A stretch of 64,000 nt of DNA from Shewanella sp. VB17 (GCF_013248905.1 NZ_JABRVS010000001.1:3410001-3474000), one strand, 5' to 3'. Shown: positions 1 through 9,617, counted from the first letter of the stretch. Notes: a model not told the origin generated them from the letters alone. Made by a program: numbers and translations.

Positions 1-1
1 A

Positions 2-1006
2 TACCTACGTTACTACTACGCTGCTAAGTTAAATAATCGTATTGACGATCTCGATCTTAACCTTGAAGATTTCGCTCAACGCGTCAACTCTGACTTAGTC
101 GGAAAACTAGTGAATCTTGCCTCTCGCACAGCAGGTTTTATTAGTAAGCACTTTGAAGGTAAACTTGCGAAAGTTATCGATACTACACTCGAGCAAACTT
201 TCTTGAGTAAACAAGAGATAATTGCCCAACTCTATGAGGATCGTGAATACGGTAAAGCCATGCGAGAAATCATGGCATTGGCTGATATGGCTAACGCTTA
301 TGTCGCCGATGCAGCGCCTTGGCAACTAATAAAAGACGAAAACAAACAAGAAGAAGCACATCAAGTTTGCTCTAATGCGCTGAATTTATTTCGTATTTTA
401 GTCACTTATTTAAAGCCTGTTTTGCCTAAACTTGCCGACGATGTCGAAGCTTTCCTGCAAGTCCCACTCACATGGGATAACCTGAATGCCGATCTTACAG
501 ATCACGAAATCGCTAAATTCAAACCACTAATGCAACGCATCGACATGAAAAGTATCGAGGCGATTATTGAATCCTCTAAAGATAACTTAGCCCCGATTCA
601 AGCAGCTAACAAAGCATCAAAAGAACCCAGTCATGCCCCCGTGGATATGGGCACCCCTCTTGAAAGCGATCCCATCTCTGCTGAGATAAGCTTTGAAGAC
701 TTTGCCAAAATAGATCTTCGTATCGCCCGTATCGCTAAAGCTGAGCATGTGCCTGACGCAAATAAATTACTGAAACTTCAGTTAGATTTAGGCGGTGAAA
801 CAAGGCAAGTTTTTGCTGGTATTAAGTCCGCTTATGCCCCAGAAGATCTTGAAGGTAAACTGACCGTCATGGTGGCCAATCTAGCACCACGTAAAATGCG
901 TTTTGGCATGTCAGAAGGCATGGTACTTGCGGCAGGTCCCGGCAATAAAGATCTGTGGATCCTAGAGCCTGACGAAGGTGCACAACCAGGTATGCGAGTG
1001 AAATAA
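2..1006 (+). CDS. metG: Methionyl-tRNA synthetase, C-terminal part (5' end outside window)
   Basis: This enzyme charges tRNA-Met with methionine in the cytoplasm. The reading frame is open from base 2, so the catalytic Rossmann domain lies left of the window and only about 334 C-terminal residues are visible. The visible part begins in the anticodon-binding helical region, with a YLRYYYAAKLNNRIDDLDL segment typical of bacterial MetG. It ends with the appended Trbp111-like tRNA-binding OB domain (about the last 110 residues, containing FAKIDLRIARI and KMRFGMSEGM). That tail is present in the long, dimeric MetG class, so the protein is complete at its C terminus. A stem-loop terminator follows the stop directly. 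The family assignment is secure; the start cannot be judged. Confidence 0.97.
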   Translation, partial: YLRYYYAAKLNNRIDDLDLNLEDFAQRVNSDLVGKLVNLASRTAGFISKHFEGKLAKVIDTTLEQTFLSKQEIIAQLYEDREYGKAMREIMALADMANAYVADAAPWQLIKDENKQEEAHQVCSNALNLFRILVTYLKPVLPKLADDVEAFLQVPLTWDNLNADLTDHEIAKFKPLMQRIDMKSIEAIIESSKDNLAPIQAANKASKEPSHAPVDMGTPLESDPISAEISFEDFAKIDLRIARIAKAEHVPDANKLLKLQLDLGGETRQVFAGIKSAYAPEDLEGKLTVMVANLAPRKMRFGMSEGMVLAAGPGNKDLWILEPDEGAQPGMRVK

Positions 1007-1027
1007 GCTTCACGACTGACTAATGAT

Positions 1028-1052
1028 AAAGGCTGTATTTTGCAGCCTTTTT
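1028..1052 (+). terminator. Rho-independent terminator of metG
   Basis: An 8-bp stem, AAAGGCTG (1028-1035) with CAGCCTTT (1043-1050), encloses a 7-nt loop and runs into T residues 22 bases after the metG stop. Confidence 0.8.
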
Positions 1053-1122
1053 ACGAAATAGAAAAATGGCCGCGGTTACTGTTTAAACATTATCACTCTT
1101 CATTTCCCCTCGTTACGTCACA

Positions 1123-1911
1123 TCAACATACACATCCACTACGCTTGTATTGCTGAGGAGTCAGCTTAAATGCTTGTTTAAATGCCTCAATAAACGCTGA
1201 AACGGATCCATACCCTACCTCATGAGCTGTCATTTGCACCGTATAACCTTGCTCCAACAAAGACAGCGACGCCATTAGACGCAATCGTTGCCGCCATTGT
1301 GGGTAAGATAAACCCAGCTCTTTTTTAAATAATCGGGACAAAGTCCGCTCCGATCCTCCCACTCGCACCGACCATTGGGCTAACGTCAAGGCTAAACTTG
1401 GCACTTCAAGTAGTGCATTGACTATCGGGACTAATCGACGATCTTGGGGCATGGTGAGCTCAAGTGCAAGTGTGCTTTCACACCAGATCTGATCATACAA
1501 TACATCCACTAATCGGCTAACTGCATTATCTTGAATACCGTCACGTACTGTCACTTGTTGTAATAATAAAATGAGTTCTCTAAAAAAGGGGGAAGCCTCG
1601 ATTGTGCGGCAGATTGTAGGCGCGGGCTGCGTATTCTTAGGGTTTAAATAAATCCCAATAAATCGGGTCTTTTGCGCCACCCAAGATCCATGCTCTGTAT
1701 AGGCAGGAATAAATAAAGCTCGATGATGTGGCACATAAAATTGATGCCTATCCGTGTTAGTTTTCACCAGCCCAGTTAACGGATAAAGAATTTGATGCCA
1801 AGTGTGTTGATGTGGGGCATCATCAAAGCCTTGTTCCATGTCTATGACATTGATCAATATTTCTTGATGCGGATATTGAGCGATCAGTGTATTGCTTTGT
1901 ATCGGAAACAT
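1123..1911 (-). CDS. AraC-family transcriptional regulator with cupin sensor domain
   Basis: A one-component regulator of about 262 residues. The N-terminal half has a cupin-type sensor signature: histidines in HQHTWHQILYPLTG, then a second strand region around RALFIPAYTEHGSW. The C-terminal 100 residues carry the two AraC helix-turn-helix motifs (LAQWSVRVGGSERTLSRLFK and TAHEVGYGSVSAFIEAFKQ). The layout is that of the NimR/YeaM-like AraC proteins, which often control a neighbouring efflux or metabolic gene. The ATG at 1911 is preferred because GGTGA lies 8 bases upstream; a GTG at 1923 is possible. It is divergent from the amidotransferase gene at 2012, a possible but unproven target. The ligand is unknown. 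Confidence 0.88.
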   Translation of the reverse strand: MFPIQSNTLIAQYPHQEILINVIDMEQGFDDAPHQHTWHQILYPLTGLVKTNTDRHQFYVPHHRALFIPAYTEHGSWVAQKTRFIGIYLNPKNTQPAPTICRTIEASPFFRELILLLQQVTVRDGIQDNAVSRLVDVLYDQIWCESTLALELTMPQDRRLVPIVNALLEVPSLALTLAQWSVRVGGSERTLSRLFKKELGLSYPQWRQRLRLMASLSLLEQGYTVQMTAHEVGYGSVSAFIEAFKQAFKLTPQQYKRSGCVC

Positions 1912-2011
1912 ATGTCTGATCACCGTTATTTAATGTCAGGATAACTATACCTAGTCATAGCGTAATTCAAATACTATCACCAGACCACTACATATGAACT
2001 GGAAATGAAAA

Positions 2012-2752
2012 ATGAACGTACACTTTGTGATCCATGAAGAATTTGAAGGGCCTGCAGCATTTGATATATGGGTTAATAAACGCGGCTTTAACGCAACATA
2101 TACACGAGTTTATCTATATGAACCATTACCAGCAAATAGCGATGATCTTGATTTACTCATCGTACTAGGTGGGCCGCAGGATCCTGCAACGACGACTCAA
2201 ACTTGCCCCTATTTTGACGCCAAAGCCGAAATGGCCTTCATAAAAAACGCCATCGAACACAAGGTTTCAGTGATCGGTGTCTGTCTAGGCGCTCAGTTAA
2301 TTGGTCAAGCACTCGGCGCCAATTATGCACCCAGCCCACAACAAGAAATAGGCTGTTTTGCGATATCTCTCACCGAAAGCGGAAAAGCAGATGAACTCTT
2401 TAGTTCATTTCCTAATATGCCCATTGTTGGTCATTGGCATCAAGATATGCCTGGGCTCACGCCATCGAGTCAAATACTGGCAACAAGCCAAGGCTGCCCT
2501 AGACAAATAATCAAATATCAACAGCGGGTTTATGGTTTTCAGTGCCATCTGGAATTAACAACAGCATCGATTGAATCTTTGATATTAGCATCTGATTTAA
2601 CACTAAAGCAGAGCCAACAGCACCCATTTGTGCACGCTCCCAACGTGCTTAGGGAATATGACTTTACAGCAATGAACAACCTCTTATATCAGTTTTTAGA
2701 TGCACTTACCTTGGCCCACATCAAAAGCAAACCCAACACTCAATGCCGTTAA
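2012..2752 (+). CDS. Class I glutamine amidotransferase (GMP synthase-like GATase1 domain)
   Basis: A stand-alone GATase1 protein of 246 residues, expected to take ammonia from glutamine or hydrolyse a gamma-glutamyl compound. The nucleophile motif VIGVCLGAQLIGQALG holds the catalytic Cys near residue 91. The His-Glu pair lies in YGFQCHLEL near residue 180. LLIVLGGPQDP near residue 50 matches the family's oxyanion region. There is no synthetase domain, so it is not GuaA itself. Related stand-alone proteins include gamma-glutamyl-GABA hydrolases and uncharacterised proteins, and the substrate cannot be set from sequence. It is divergent from the AraC gene and followed by an inverted repeat. 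Confidence 0.85.
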   Translation: MNVHFVIHEEFEGPAAFDIWVNKRGFNATYTRVYLYEPLPANSDDLDLLIVLGGPQDPATTTQTCPYFDAKAEMAFIKNAIEHKVSVIGVCLGAQLIGQALGANYAPSPQQEIGCFAISLTESGKADELFSSFPNMPIVGHWHQDMPGLTPSSQILATSQGCPRQIIKYQQRVYGFQCHLELTTASIESLILASDLTLKQSQQHPFVHAPNVLREYDFTAMNNLLYQFLDALTLAHIKSKPNTQCR

Positions 2753-2767
2753 TGACTCCAAATTGAT

Positions 2768-2794
2768 GATGTTCATATAAGATAAATGAACATC
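2768..2794. terminator. Inverted repeat between convergent genes
   Basis: GATGTTCAT (2768-2776) and ATGAACATC (2786-2794) form a perfect 9-bp stem just after the amidotransferase stop. There is no clear T tract, so termination is likely but not certain. Confidence 0.5.
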
Positions 2795-2866
2795 ACCATT
2801 CATCTTAATATGGGGCCTATTTGAATAACCAGTTACATTGCCTCAGCCGTGTATACCTTGCGCGCG

Positions 2867-3361
2867 TTACTCTTGATTAACAACAAGATGAGGCTGGATC
2901 CAAGCTTGAGTACCATAAAGAGGCACGGTTGATAAGGCATGCTTGTGACTGCCGTTTGTCTCTTTGGTTGAGTAAGAAAGGTAAAGTAAAGTTTGATTGT
3001 CTGCATCATAAATACGGCGAACTTTTAACGTTTTAAACAGCACACTCAACGATTGTTTAAAGACAATTTCTCCATTTTTACTTTTATCGACATTGGCTAT
3101 CTCAACAGCAGAAATTGGACCTGTTTGACGACAAGCAATGCTCATATCAGAGGGATCTGCCAAACTTAAATTTGCTTCAATACGACTAATATGACAGGTC
3201 ACCCCAGCAATTTTTGGGTCTTGTTTAGCTTCAATAATCACATCTTTTGTGGTGAACATGCCTAGACTTATCTTACCGACATCATTGTCACCACAAGCAT
3301 TCAAGCCGATTAACATTAACGTCGATAACGCGATTTTTTTTACACATTTAAAGCGGCTCAT
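2867..3361 (-). CDS. creA: CreA family protein, predicted lipoprotein
   Basis: A 164-residue member of the CreA family of exported bacterial proteins, whose molecular role is not established. Family features visible are DPKIAGVTCHISRIE, DPSDMSIACRQTGPI with its conserved cysteine, and a C-terminal block around YDADNQTLLYLSYSTK. Unlike E. coli CreA, the N terminus ends in a lipobox-like LNACGD after a hydrophobic stretch, so this copy may be a lipoprotein rather than a free periplasmic protein. AAGGA lies 6 bases before the ATG. No creBC two-component genes are adjacent, so the E. coli locus context is absent. Confidence 0.88.
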   Translation of the reverse strand: MSRFKCVKKIALSTLMLIGLNACGDNDVGKISLGMFTTKDVIIEAKQDPKIAGVTCHISRIEANLSLADPSDMSIACRQTGPISAVEIANVDKSKNGEIVFKQSLSVLFKTLKVRRIYDADNQTLLYLSYSTKETNGSHKHALSTVPLYGTQAWIQPHLVVNQE

Positions 3362-3435
3362 TTCTTGTCCTTGATCCTATTTACATTCAGTTAATGGTGA
3401 AGAAAATAGCACTGTATTCTCAACATTTATACAGC

Positions 3436-4812
3436 CTATTTGGAAAATACCTTTTGTGCCCAACGTGTTAATCCTGCAGTAACACTACCAAAATGATCAC
3501 CAACAACAATCGATGTTTCTGGGTACATGGCAGCTATCTTGTCATAAATGGCAGGACTTCTTGCTGTACCACCAGTAACATAGATAACATCTGGCCTCAC
3601 ACCAGCAATGTCCAATGCTTGTTTCATCAACGCCTCTATTTTGGCACTGGGGAGCTCAATAGCCTCTTTAAATAACGCTTGGGTGACTTCAGCATTTAGC
3701 TCGGGGCAAATATAATCTAGCGTAGTTGTCACAGTGTCCACATCTGATAAACTGATTTTAACCTGCTCGGCACTGCGCACAAGTCGGTAACCCAACTGTT
3801 CTTTTTGCACCTTTAACAAGCGTGTCAATAATTCAGGGCGTTTAGCCTCTTTTATCATGGCTTCAATGGTTTTTCTCGAGCTCACCGACGAAAAATCACG
3901 TTGTGCGCTAATATCATTCACTGCTACCGCGTTCCAAAAAGGTTTGCTTGGAACAGGTAACCCATTGTTCATATGGCAACCTAACCCTAAATGAGGCATA
4001 AACGCTTTCATCGATAAGGCGATATCAAGATCATTACCACCCACACGCTGACCACTATGTCCCAGAAAATCCTGACTTCTGTCTGTTAATGTTATATGGG
4101 CAGGCCCCATTTTTACCACCGAGCAATCGGTTGTTCCGCCACCGACATCGACCACCAATACCGTTTTATCTTGAGTTAAACTCGCCTCAAAATCCATCCC
4201 TGCCGCGAGAGGCTCAAACAGAAAATCGACATCAATAAAACCTGCACGTAACGCGGCAAGACGCAATATTGATTCAGCCTGCTGATTACTCTCTTCGCCG
4301 CCGATCCCTTGAAAATTAACGGGCCGACCAATCACGGCATGAGTGATCGCACCTTCACCCTTAACACCAAAGGATAATTCAGCCCGCTGCTTAATATACA
4401 ACATCATCATGGTGACAATATCTTCAATCAGCGCAACTTGTTCGACTCTAAGTCCTGTCGCCCCTAAAAATGATTTAGGTGAACGGACATAAAATCCTTC
4501 TTCTGGCATGTCCAAATAAGCGTGAATGGCCTGTTCACCAACAAAAACAGTTTGCTCGTCAGATCCTAAATCGAGCTCCCGGCGTGCATGTCGAGCACGG
4601 GCCAACTGTGCTGAACGAACCTTGGCATAATCTGCTCTCAGTGCCGCTGGCATCTGCTGATACACAGCCTCAACAATCAGTTCTTTGTCTAAAGCATAAA
4701 GGGTCGAGGTTAAATAATGAGATCCTACCGCCAAAGGTAATAATCTCACCTCGTTCTTGTCCATCACACCCATGGCACAATTGGCACTGCCATAATCAAA
4801 ACCAACAAACAT
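3436..4812 (-). CDS. yegD: YegD-type Hsp70-family protein
   Basis: A 458-residue protein with the actin/Hsp70 ATPase fold. It begins MFVGFDYGSANCAMG (phosphate-1 loop). VLVVDVGGGTTDCSVVKMG is the phosphate-2 loop and DVIYVTGGTARSPAIY the adenosine motif near residue 410. Length and layout match E. coli YegD (about 450 residues), which lacks the separate C-terminal substrate-binding domain of DnaK. It is probably an unconventional chaperone; client proteins are unknown. GGGG lies 8 bases before the ATG. It stands alone, with creA downstream on the same strand about 75 bases away. Confidence 0.9.
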   Translation of the reverse strand: MFVGFDYGSANCAMGVMDKNEVRLLPLAVGSHYLTSTLYALDKELIVEAVYQQMPAALRADYAKVRSAQLARARHARRELDLGSDEQTVFVGEQAIHAYLDMPEEGFYVRSPKSFLGATGLRVEQVALIEDIVTMMMLYIKQRAELSFGVKGEGAITHAVIGRPVNFQGIGGEESNQQAESILRLAALRAGFIDVDFLFEPLAAGMDFEASLTQDKTVLVVDVGGGTTDCSVVKMGPAHITLTDRSQDFLGHSGQRVGGNDLDIALSMKAFMPHLGLGCHMNNGLPVPSKPFWNAVAVNDISAQRDFSSVSSRKTIEAMIKEAKRPELLTRLLKVQKEQLGYRLVRSAEQVKISLSDVDTVTTTLDYICPELNAEVTQALFKEAIELPSAKIEALMKQALDIAGVRPDVIYVTGGTARSPAIYDKIAAMYPETSIVVGDHFGSVTAGLTRWAQKVFSK

Positions 4813-5004
4813 TCAATTTCCCCAAAGCCACAAACAGGATGAATAAAAAGCCGTGAAAAATAACACAGATTGAAATGAGTACAAAGAGGAATGATGCATT
4901 CGATCTCGTAAAAGCACGATAACGGTCAAAGTGTCAGCAAAATAGATACAGTATGCGGATTTAACCAAAGAATGATCAGAGAAAAAGTATCGATTTAATG
5001 GGAT

Positions 5005-5031
5005 AAATGGACCAAAATTATTGGTCCATTT
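5005..5031 (-). terminator. Stem-loop terminator downstream of trhO
   Basis: A perfect 11-bp stem, AAATGGACCAA (5005-5015) with TTGGTCCATTT (5021-5031), around a 5-nt loop, 21 bases past the trhO stop on the minus strand. The T run after the stem is short. Confidence 0.65.
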
Positions 5032-5051
5032 GGCGAGATACGAACTGAGCT

Positions 5052-6041
5052 CTAGTGGGTTTTATTTAGCGTGAGCTGGGCTTTTTTTTGCCTGTCTTTG
5101 TGGCTGCGTCGAGTCTCAATAACATCTCTTACATCGCTGCCAATATGAGCTTCACCACGCTTTTCAGCCAACTGCATTTGACGTTCACGCTCTTCAAAAC
5201 GTTCACGTTGTTTATCTGAAATGGTATCAAAACAGTGTGGGCAACTGACGCCTTGCACATACATTTCAGTGGCTTTTTCAGCTGCTGTAATTGGCATACG
5301 ACAAGCATTACACTGATCGTATTGACCTTTATCTAAATTGTGATTGACAGCAACTCGATTATCAAATACGAAACACTCACCTTGCCACAAGCTTTCTTCT
5401 GGCTTAACTTCTTCTAGGTATTTAAGCACACCACCTTCAAGATGATAAACGTCATCAAAACCTTGCTCTTTGAGGTAGGCCGTAGATTTTTCGCAACGAA
5501 TCCCACCAGTGCAAAACATAGCCACTTTCTTATGCTTACTAGGATCTAAATGCGCTTTGACATAAGCAGGAAACTCGCGAAACGTATCAGTTTTAGGATC
5601 AACCGCATTTTTAAAGGTACCAATTTTAACCTCATATTCATTGCGCGTATCCACCAGCAATACTTCAGGATCTGAAATGAGCTGGTTCCAATCTTTTGGC
5701 TTAACATACGTCCCCACGACTTTTAAAGGATCAATCCCCTCAATGCCCATGGTCACGATCTCTTTTTTAAGTTTCACCTTAGTACGATAAAAAGGCATCT
5801 CATCATCAAATGAAAATTTGTGTACTATCTTATCAAGACTTGGTTGCTCAGCCAGCCAAACGAGCAAATTATCTATTGCCACTTGTGAGCCAGCAACGGT
5901 ACCATTTATCCCTTCATTGGCTAACAATAACGTGCCTTTAATGCCAGAGTTTTCCATCTCCGCCAATAACGGTTTTTGTAGCGATTCAAAATGGGGTAAT
6001 GAAACGAATTTATAAAGTGCACAAACGACAACGGGTGACAT
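5052..6041 (-). CDS. trhO: tRNA uridine(34) hydroxylase, rhodanese family (YceA)
   Basis: TrhO hydroxylates uridine 34 of certain tRNAs on the way to 5-methoxyuridine or cmo5U. The 329-residue protein has the family's N-terminal ferredoxin-like domain (NSGIKGTLLLANEGINGTVAG) and a central rhodanese domain with active-site loop MFCTGGIRCEKSTAYL, whose cysteine is near residue 177. A C-terminal cysteine cluster (CNACRMP and CPHCFD) probably binds zinc, and a charged tail follows. AGAGG lies 5 bases before the ATG. It is divergent from the GST-like gene at 6236. No feature suggests loss of function. Confidence 0.95.
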   Translation of the reverse strand: MSPVVVCALYKFVSLPHFESLQKPLLAEMENSGIKGTLLLANEGINGTVAGSQVAIDNLLVWLAEQPSLDKIVHKFSFDDEMPFYRTKVKLKKEIVTMGIEGIDPLKVVGTYVKPKDWNQLISDPEVLLVDTRNEYEVKIGTFKNAVDPKTDTFREFPAYVKAHLDPSKHKKVAMFCTGGIRCEKSTAYLKEQGFDDVYHLEGGVLKYLEEVKPEESLWQGECFVFDNRVAVNHNLDKGQYDQCNACRMPITAAEKATEMYVQGVSCPHCFDTISDKQRERFEERERQMQLAEKRGEAHIGSDVRDVIETRRSHKDRQKKAQLTLNKTH

Positions 6042-6235
6042 ACAAACCTCTACTGCTTGCTGGAGCTTAACCTCCAGTGCATATTTACTCGATAATAACC
6101 TGACTCAATAAAGCAAGCCTATAAAAAACGCGGTAAATTTTACCTGACTCTCACAAAAATAAACAGATAAAAAAGTAAAGTCAGTAATCAACATTGTTTT
6201 TTAATAAAAAAAACCACAATATAGTCGCATCCTCA

Positions 6236-6916
6236 ATGACCAACAAGAACATTATGCCCTTAGCTACCCTGTATTCTTTTAGGCGTTGCCCTTATGCCAT
6301 GCGCGCCCGACTTGGTATTGTTCTCTCCGGCGCACAAGTCATGTTAAGGGAGATCATCCTTAAGCATAAACCTGAAGCCATGTTAGCCGCATCCCCTAAG
6401 GGAACAGTGCCTGTACTCATCACTCAAAACGGGCAAGTGATCGATGAAAGTCTGGATATAATGATCTGGGCCTTAAGGAAGAATGACCCTCAAAACATAT
6501 TACTCAGCCAACTTCCGGCCCTGCAAGCCACTGCCATGGCTTTGATAAAACATAATGACGATACATTTAAGCCTTGGTTAGACAAGTATAAATATGCAGA
6601 CAGGTATCCTGAATACAGTCAAGATTATTACCGTAAACAAGGTGAGATATTCATTTCCCAATTAGAAAGCCTTCTAACAAAACATCATCACTTGCTCGGT
6701 CATACCGCCAGTATCGCCGACTACGCTATTTATCCCTTCGTGCGCCAATTTGCCCATGTTGATAAAAACGGGTTCAACACCGCCCCTTACCCCAATGTTC
6801 AACGCTGGCTAACAGATCATTTAATTAGCGATCCTTTTATGGACATTATGAAAAAATACCCTACTTGGCTCGAAAGTGAACAGCAATTTTTATTTGGTAC
6901 CGGCATACAGGATTGA
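6236..6916 (+). CDS. Glutathione S-transferase family protein
   Basis: A protein of about 226 residues with a thioredoxin-fold N-terminal domain that starts with the redox-like motif FRRCPYAMRARLGI. This CPYA form resembles glutaredoxin-2 and omega-type GSTs more than classical Tyr/Ser GSTs. The cis-proline stretch GTVPVLI and the glutathione-contact DESLDIMIW follow. The C-terminal half is all helical. It probably acts in glutathione-dependent thiol or dehalogenation chemistry; the substrate is unknown. The start is uncertain: ATG at 6236 or 6254 both leave the fold intact, and an upstream TTG at 6194 seems unlikely. It is divergent from trhO. Confidence 0.85.
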   Translation: MTNKNIMPLATLYSFRRCPYAMRARLGIVLSGAQVMLREIILKHKPEAMLAASPKGTVPVLITQNGQVIDESLDIMIWALRKNDPQNILLSQLPALQATAMALIKHNDDTFKPWLDKYKYADRYPEYSQDYYRKQGEIFISQLESLLTKHHHLLGHTASIADYAIYPFVRQFAHVDKNGFNTAPYPNVQRWLTDHLISDPFMDIMKKYPTWLESEQQFLFGTGIQD

Positions 6917-7006
6917 CATATTAATCATCATACACCGCTACTTTATGATATAAATGCATTAAATATTATCCACTCAGATCCATCAACAAAAGTAATTAAG
7001 GTAATC

Positions 7007-7348
7007 ATGGCTTCAGAATTAACGGTAACAGATGTGATAATTGGAGAGGGTAAAGAAGCGATTAAAGGTGCACTCATTACCACCCAATATGAGGGGTTTT
7101 TACAAGACGGCACTAAATTTGACTCTTCTTACGATAAAGGCCGTCCTTTCCAGTGCGTCATCGGTACAGGCCGTGTGATTAAAGGTTGGGATCAAGGGGT
7201 AATAGGCATGAAAGTGGGAGGTAAGCGTAAACTATTTGTCCCTTCTCATCTCGCTTACGGTGAACGTGAGATAGGCGCCCATATCAAGCCCAATTCAGAT
7301 CTTAGTTTCGAGATTGAGCTATTAGAAGTGCTCACACGAGATGACTAA
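7007..7348 (+). CDS. FKBP-type peptidyl-prolyl cis-trans isomerase
   Basis: A single-domain FKBP of 113 residues with no signal peptide, so cytoplasmic. It catalyses cis-trans isomerisation of prolyl bonds. The fold markers are TQYEGFLQDGTKFDSSYDKG, VIKGWDQGVIGMKVGGKRKL and LAYGEREIG, which hold the aromatic active-site residues of the FKBP12 type. It lacks the IF domain and histidine tail of SlyD, which is encoded separately at 29459. AAGG lies 5 bases before the ATG. A 10-bp inverted repeat follows before the convergent protease gene. Confidence 0.93.
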   Translation: MASELTVTDVIIGEGKEAIKGALITTQYEGFLQDGTKFDSSYDKGRPFQCVIGTGRVIKGWDQGVIGMKVGGKRKLFVPSHLAYGEREIGAHIKPNSDLSFEIELLEVLTRDD

Positions 7349-7397
7349 TTCACCGTGAGTCTATTGGTATAATATAACCATCTCAACAATGCAATAA

Positions 7398-7427
7398 GTT
7401 GATCAGATTGTTGGCTATCTGATCAAC
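7398..7427. terminator. Inverted repeat between FKBP and subtilase genes
   Basis: GTTGATCAGA (7398-7407) and TCTGATCAAC (7418-7427) form a perfect 10-bp stem between convergent genes. There is no strong T run on either side. Confidence 0.5.
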
Positions 7428-7496
7428 GAGATCCAATACAAGGCATTTATTGACGTTGGCCTACCGCCATGAATCACTTTGATGAATATTATCTCA

Positions 7497-8654
7497 CTAA
7501 TCGTTAGTATTGATTTTTTCAACCATGTAATTTACCGCTTCTTCAGTATTTAACACACCTGATCCACAATGCTTTTCGGGGCACACTAATGAATTTGCTG
7601 TATTCATCATTGCATTTCGTATATCGGCGACTGTCGCCTGAGGGTTAATTTCATATAACAAAGCCGCTGTGCCAGCGACCATAGGCGCCGCAAATGACGT
7701 GCCAGTCTTCTGTGCATATTTATCGTATTCTGAAGCTGACTTTCCCGTGTTAGATAAAGTGTGTAATAGCCGACCTGGCGCTGCGATATCAATCACATTA
7801 ATCGAATCAACTTGCTGTCCCCATACATTACTAATATCTAAATGACGTTGTAATAACCCAGTCGCGGCAACAGTAATGACATTTTGACAAGAAGCTGGTT
7901 GAAATTTTTCAGCATAAGTTTCCTCAACATTAGATTCATTCCATTTGTGATTTCCCGCTGCTGCGACAATCGTAATGTTTTTACCAATAGCAAAATCAAC
8001 GGCCTCTTGTAACCTAGGATCACAGGTACCACGTGCCGTAAGACTTATATTGATGACATTGGCTGGATGAGGATTAAACGGGGCGTTCGTGACCCATTTT
8101 CTGCCATCCTCTTTTCTATTCCCCGTCGCCCAATATATAGAATCAATGATGTCTCCAATGGCAAAACAGGTTTGTCCCGTTTTGCCATTAACCGTGATCG
8201 TTGAACATTGCCCCATGGCCCTTATCGGTAAAATGCTGGCATCGTATGCGACGCCTTTAATACCACCAAGCGTTCCCCCGTTAGCCGCGGCAACCCCAGA
8301 AACAGAAAGACCATGCCACTGAAAATAATCACCATTGTTACCATTATCAGTGGGATCATTATCTCGTCCACCATCACCGTCATTTTCTAAATCTGCCTCG
8401 CTAAAATAAGACACCATATCAAAACCTGGTACTAGGTTAAGATCGACATGGTCGGCAATACCCGTATCAATAACGGCAATCACAACACCCCGACCAGTCG
8501 CATATTGCCATGCCCCCATGACAGGAATACCACTGTATATGTCGTTAGAGACATATTGTGTTTGTTGGCTTAATTGAGACTCGGTCAGCAAAGATGCGTG
8601 TGCATTGATTGCTGTTACTGCGATAACTAATCCACTTATAATATTTAATTTCAT
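7497..8654 (-). CDS. Secreted subtilisin-like serine protease (S8 family)
   Basis: A 385-residue exported protease. Residues 1-20 form a signal peptide ending INAHA. The catalytic triad is in order: Asp in IAVIDTGIADH near residue 63, His in FQWHGLSVSGVAA near residue 114, and Ser in TGTSFAAPMVAGTAALL near residue 320. An Asp-rich insert between Asp and His (ENDGDGGRDNDPTDNG) looks like a calcium site. Two cysteine pairs may form disulfides. There is no long propeptide or C-terminal P domain, so it is compact. AAGGAAG lies before the ATG. It is probably an extracellular nutrient-acquiring protease. Confidence 0.93.
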   Translation of the reverse strand: MKLNIISGLVIAVTAINAHASLLTESQLSQQTQYVSNDIYSGIPVMGAWQYATGRGVVIAVIDTGIADHVDLNLVPGFDMVSYFSEADLENDGDGGRDNDPTDNGNNGDYFQWHGLSVSGVAAANGGTLGGIKGVAYDASILPIRAMGQCSTITVNGKTGQTCFAIGDIIDSIYWATGNRKEDGRKWVTNAPFNPHPANVINISLTARGTCDPRLQEAVDFAIGKNITIVAAAGNHKWNESNVEETYAEKFQPASCQNVITVAATGLLQRHLDISNVWGQQVDSINVIDIAAPGRLLHTLSNTGKSASEYDKYAQKTGTSFAAPMVAGTAALLYEINPQATVADIRNAMMNTANSLVCPEKHCGSGVLNTEEAVNYMVEKINTND

Positions 8655-8972
8655 TATTTTACTTCCTTATTTTTTATTATAACCTACTAACATCTTATTC
8701 ATGGGCCAGTTAAATAACCAACACCTTATCTTATTCATCATATCTATTTAAGTCTTTATTAATTGATATACGAAACCACATAATATGAATAACGAAAAAA
8801 TTATTTATAGCACAATACAACCTTTTCTCGTTCACGCCAACATGATTAATTTACTTGAATTTCTATTGCAATCTTTATTCAATAAATAACGAATAACCAA
8901 CTTAAAAAATGATATGCTGACTTAACCACTACAGAGTTAAAATAAATTAATAAGCATTAACAAGGAATCATC
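8655..8972. other. AT-rich intergenic region between divergent genes
   Basis: About 318 bases between the subtilase and methyltransferase starts. It must hold both promoters, but no box pair stands out. I see no gene, repeat or hairpin that I can support. Confidence 0.4.
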
Positions 8973-9617
8973 GTGGATAAATATGCCATTAGCGTCAACA
9001 CCTTCAATAAACTAGCCCAGAAATACCAAGATAAATACATGGACTTAAAGCTTTATGATGATACCTTCGAGCTTTTTTGTGAGCTAGTCAATCAAAAACC
9101 CTGTCCTAACATTTTCGAAATAGCCTGTGGTCCAGGCAATATCAGTCGTTTCTTAATTGACAAATGTAATGACATTAGCCTTCATGGCATCGATCTCGCG
9201 CCAAATATGGTTAAATTAGCCAAAGAGAATAACCCCAGCGCCCACTTTGAAGTGATGGATTGCCGCGATATCGGGCAGATTGAACAAGTATATGACGCTA
9301 TTATGTGTGGATTTTTCCTGCCTTATATCACTAAAGAAGATGCTGGGGAGTTAATAAAGAATGCGACACAACTGTTAAAAAAAGAGGGCGTTATCTACCT
9401 CAGCACCATGGAAGGAGAATACACAAAATCTAAACTTGAGGCCTCAAGCAGTGGCGATCAAGTTTATATCCATTACCATCAAGCTGAACATTTATGCCAT
9501 CACTTAGAAATGAATGGGTTTACCATTATAGATATACAGCGTAAAGCCATTCCTGGCCAAGAAGACATAGACATTAACGATCTGTTTATTATTGCTAAAT
9601 GGGATTTAGCTTCATAA
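8973..9617 (+). CDS. SAM-dependent class I methyltransferase
   Basis: A 214-residue Rossmann-fold methyltransferase. Motif I is NIFEIACGPGNISRFL near residues 46-61. The acidic residue after strand 2 is in SLHGIDLAPNMVKLA, and the motif III region is YDAIMCGFFLPYI. The start is a GTG with AAGGA six bases upstream. The gene stands alone and has no diagnostic substrate-binding insert, so it could act on a small molecule, lipid or protein. Confidence 0.85.
   Translation: MDKYAISVNTFNKLAQKYQDKYMDLKLYDDTFELFCELVNQKPCPNIFEIACGPGNISRFLIDKCNDISLHGIDLAPNMVKLAKENNPSAHFEVMDCRDIGQIEQVYDAIMCGFFLPYITKEDAGELIKNATQLLKKEGVIYLSTMEGEYTKSKLEASSSGDQVYIHYHQAEHLCHHLEMNGFTIIDIQRKAIPGQEDIDINDLFIIAKWDLAS

Noticed and set aside
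4479..4856. 125-residue plus-strand frame antisense to yegD
   Set aside because: It lies opposite conserved Hsp70 coding sequence and has no family features.
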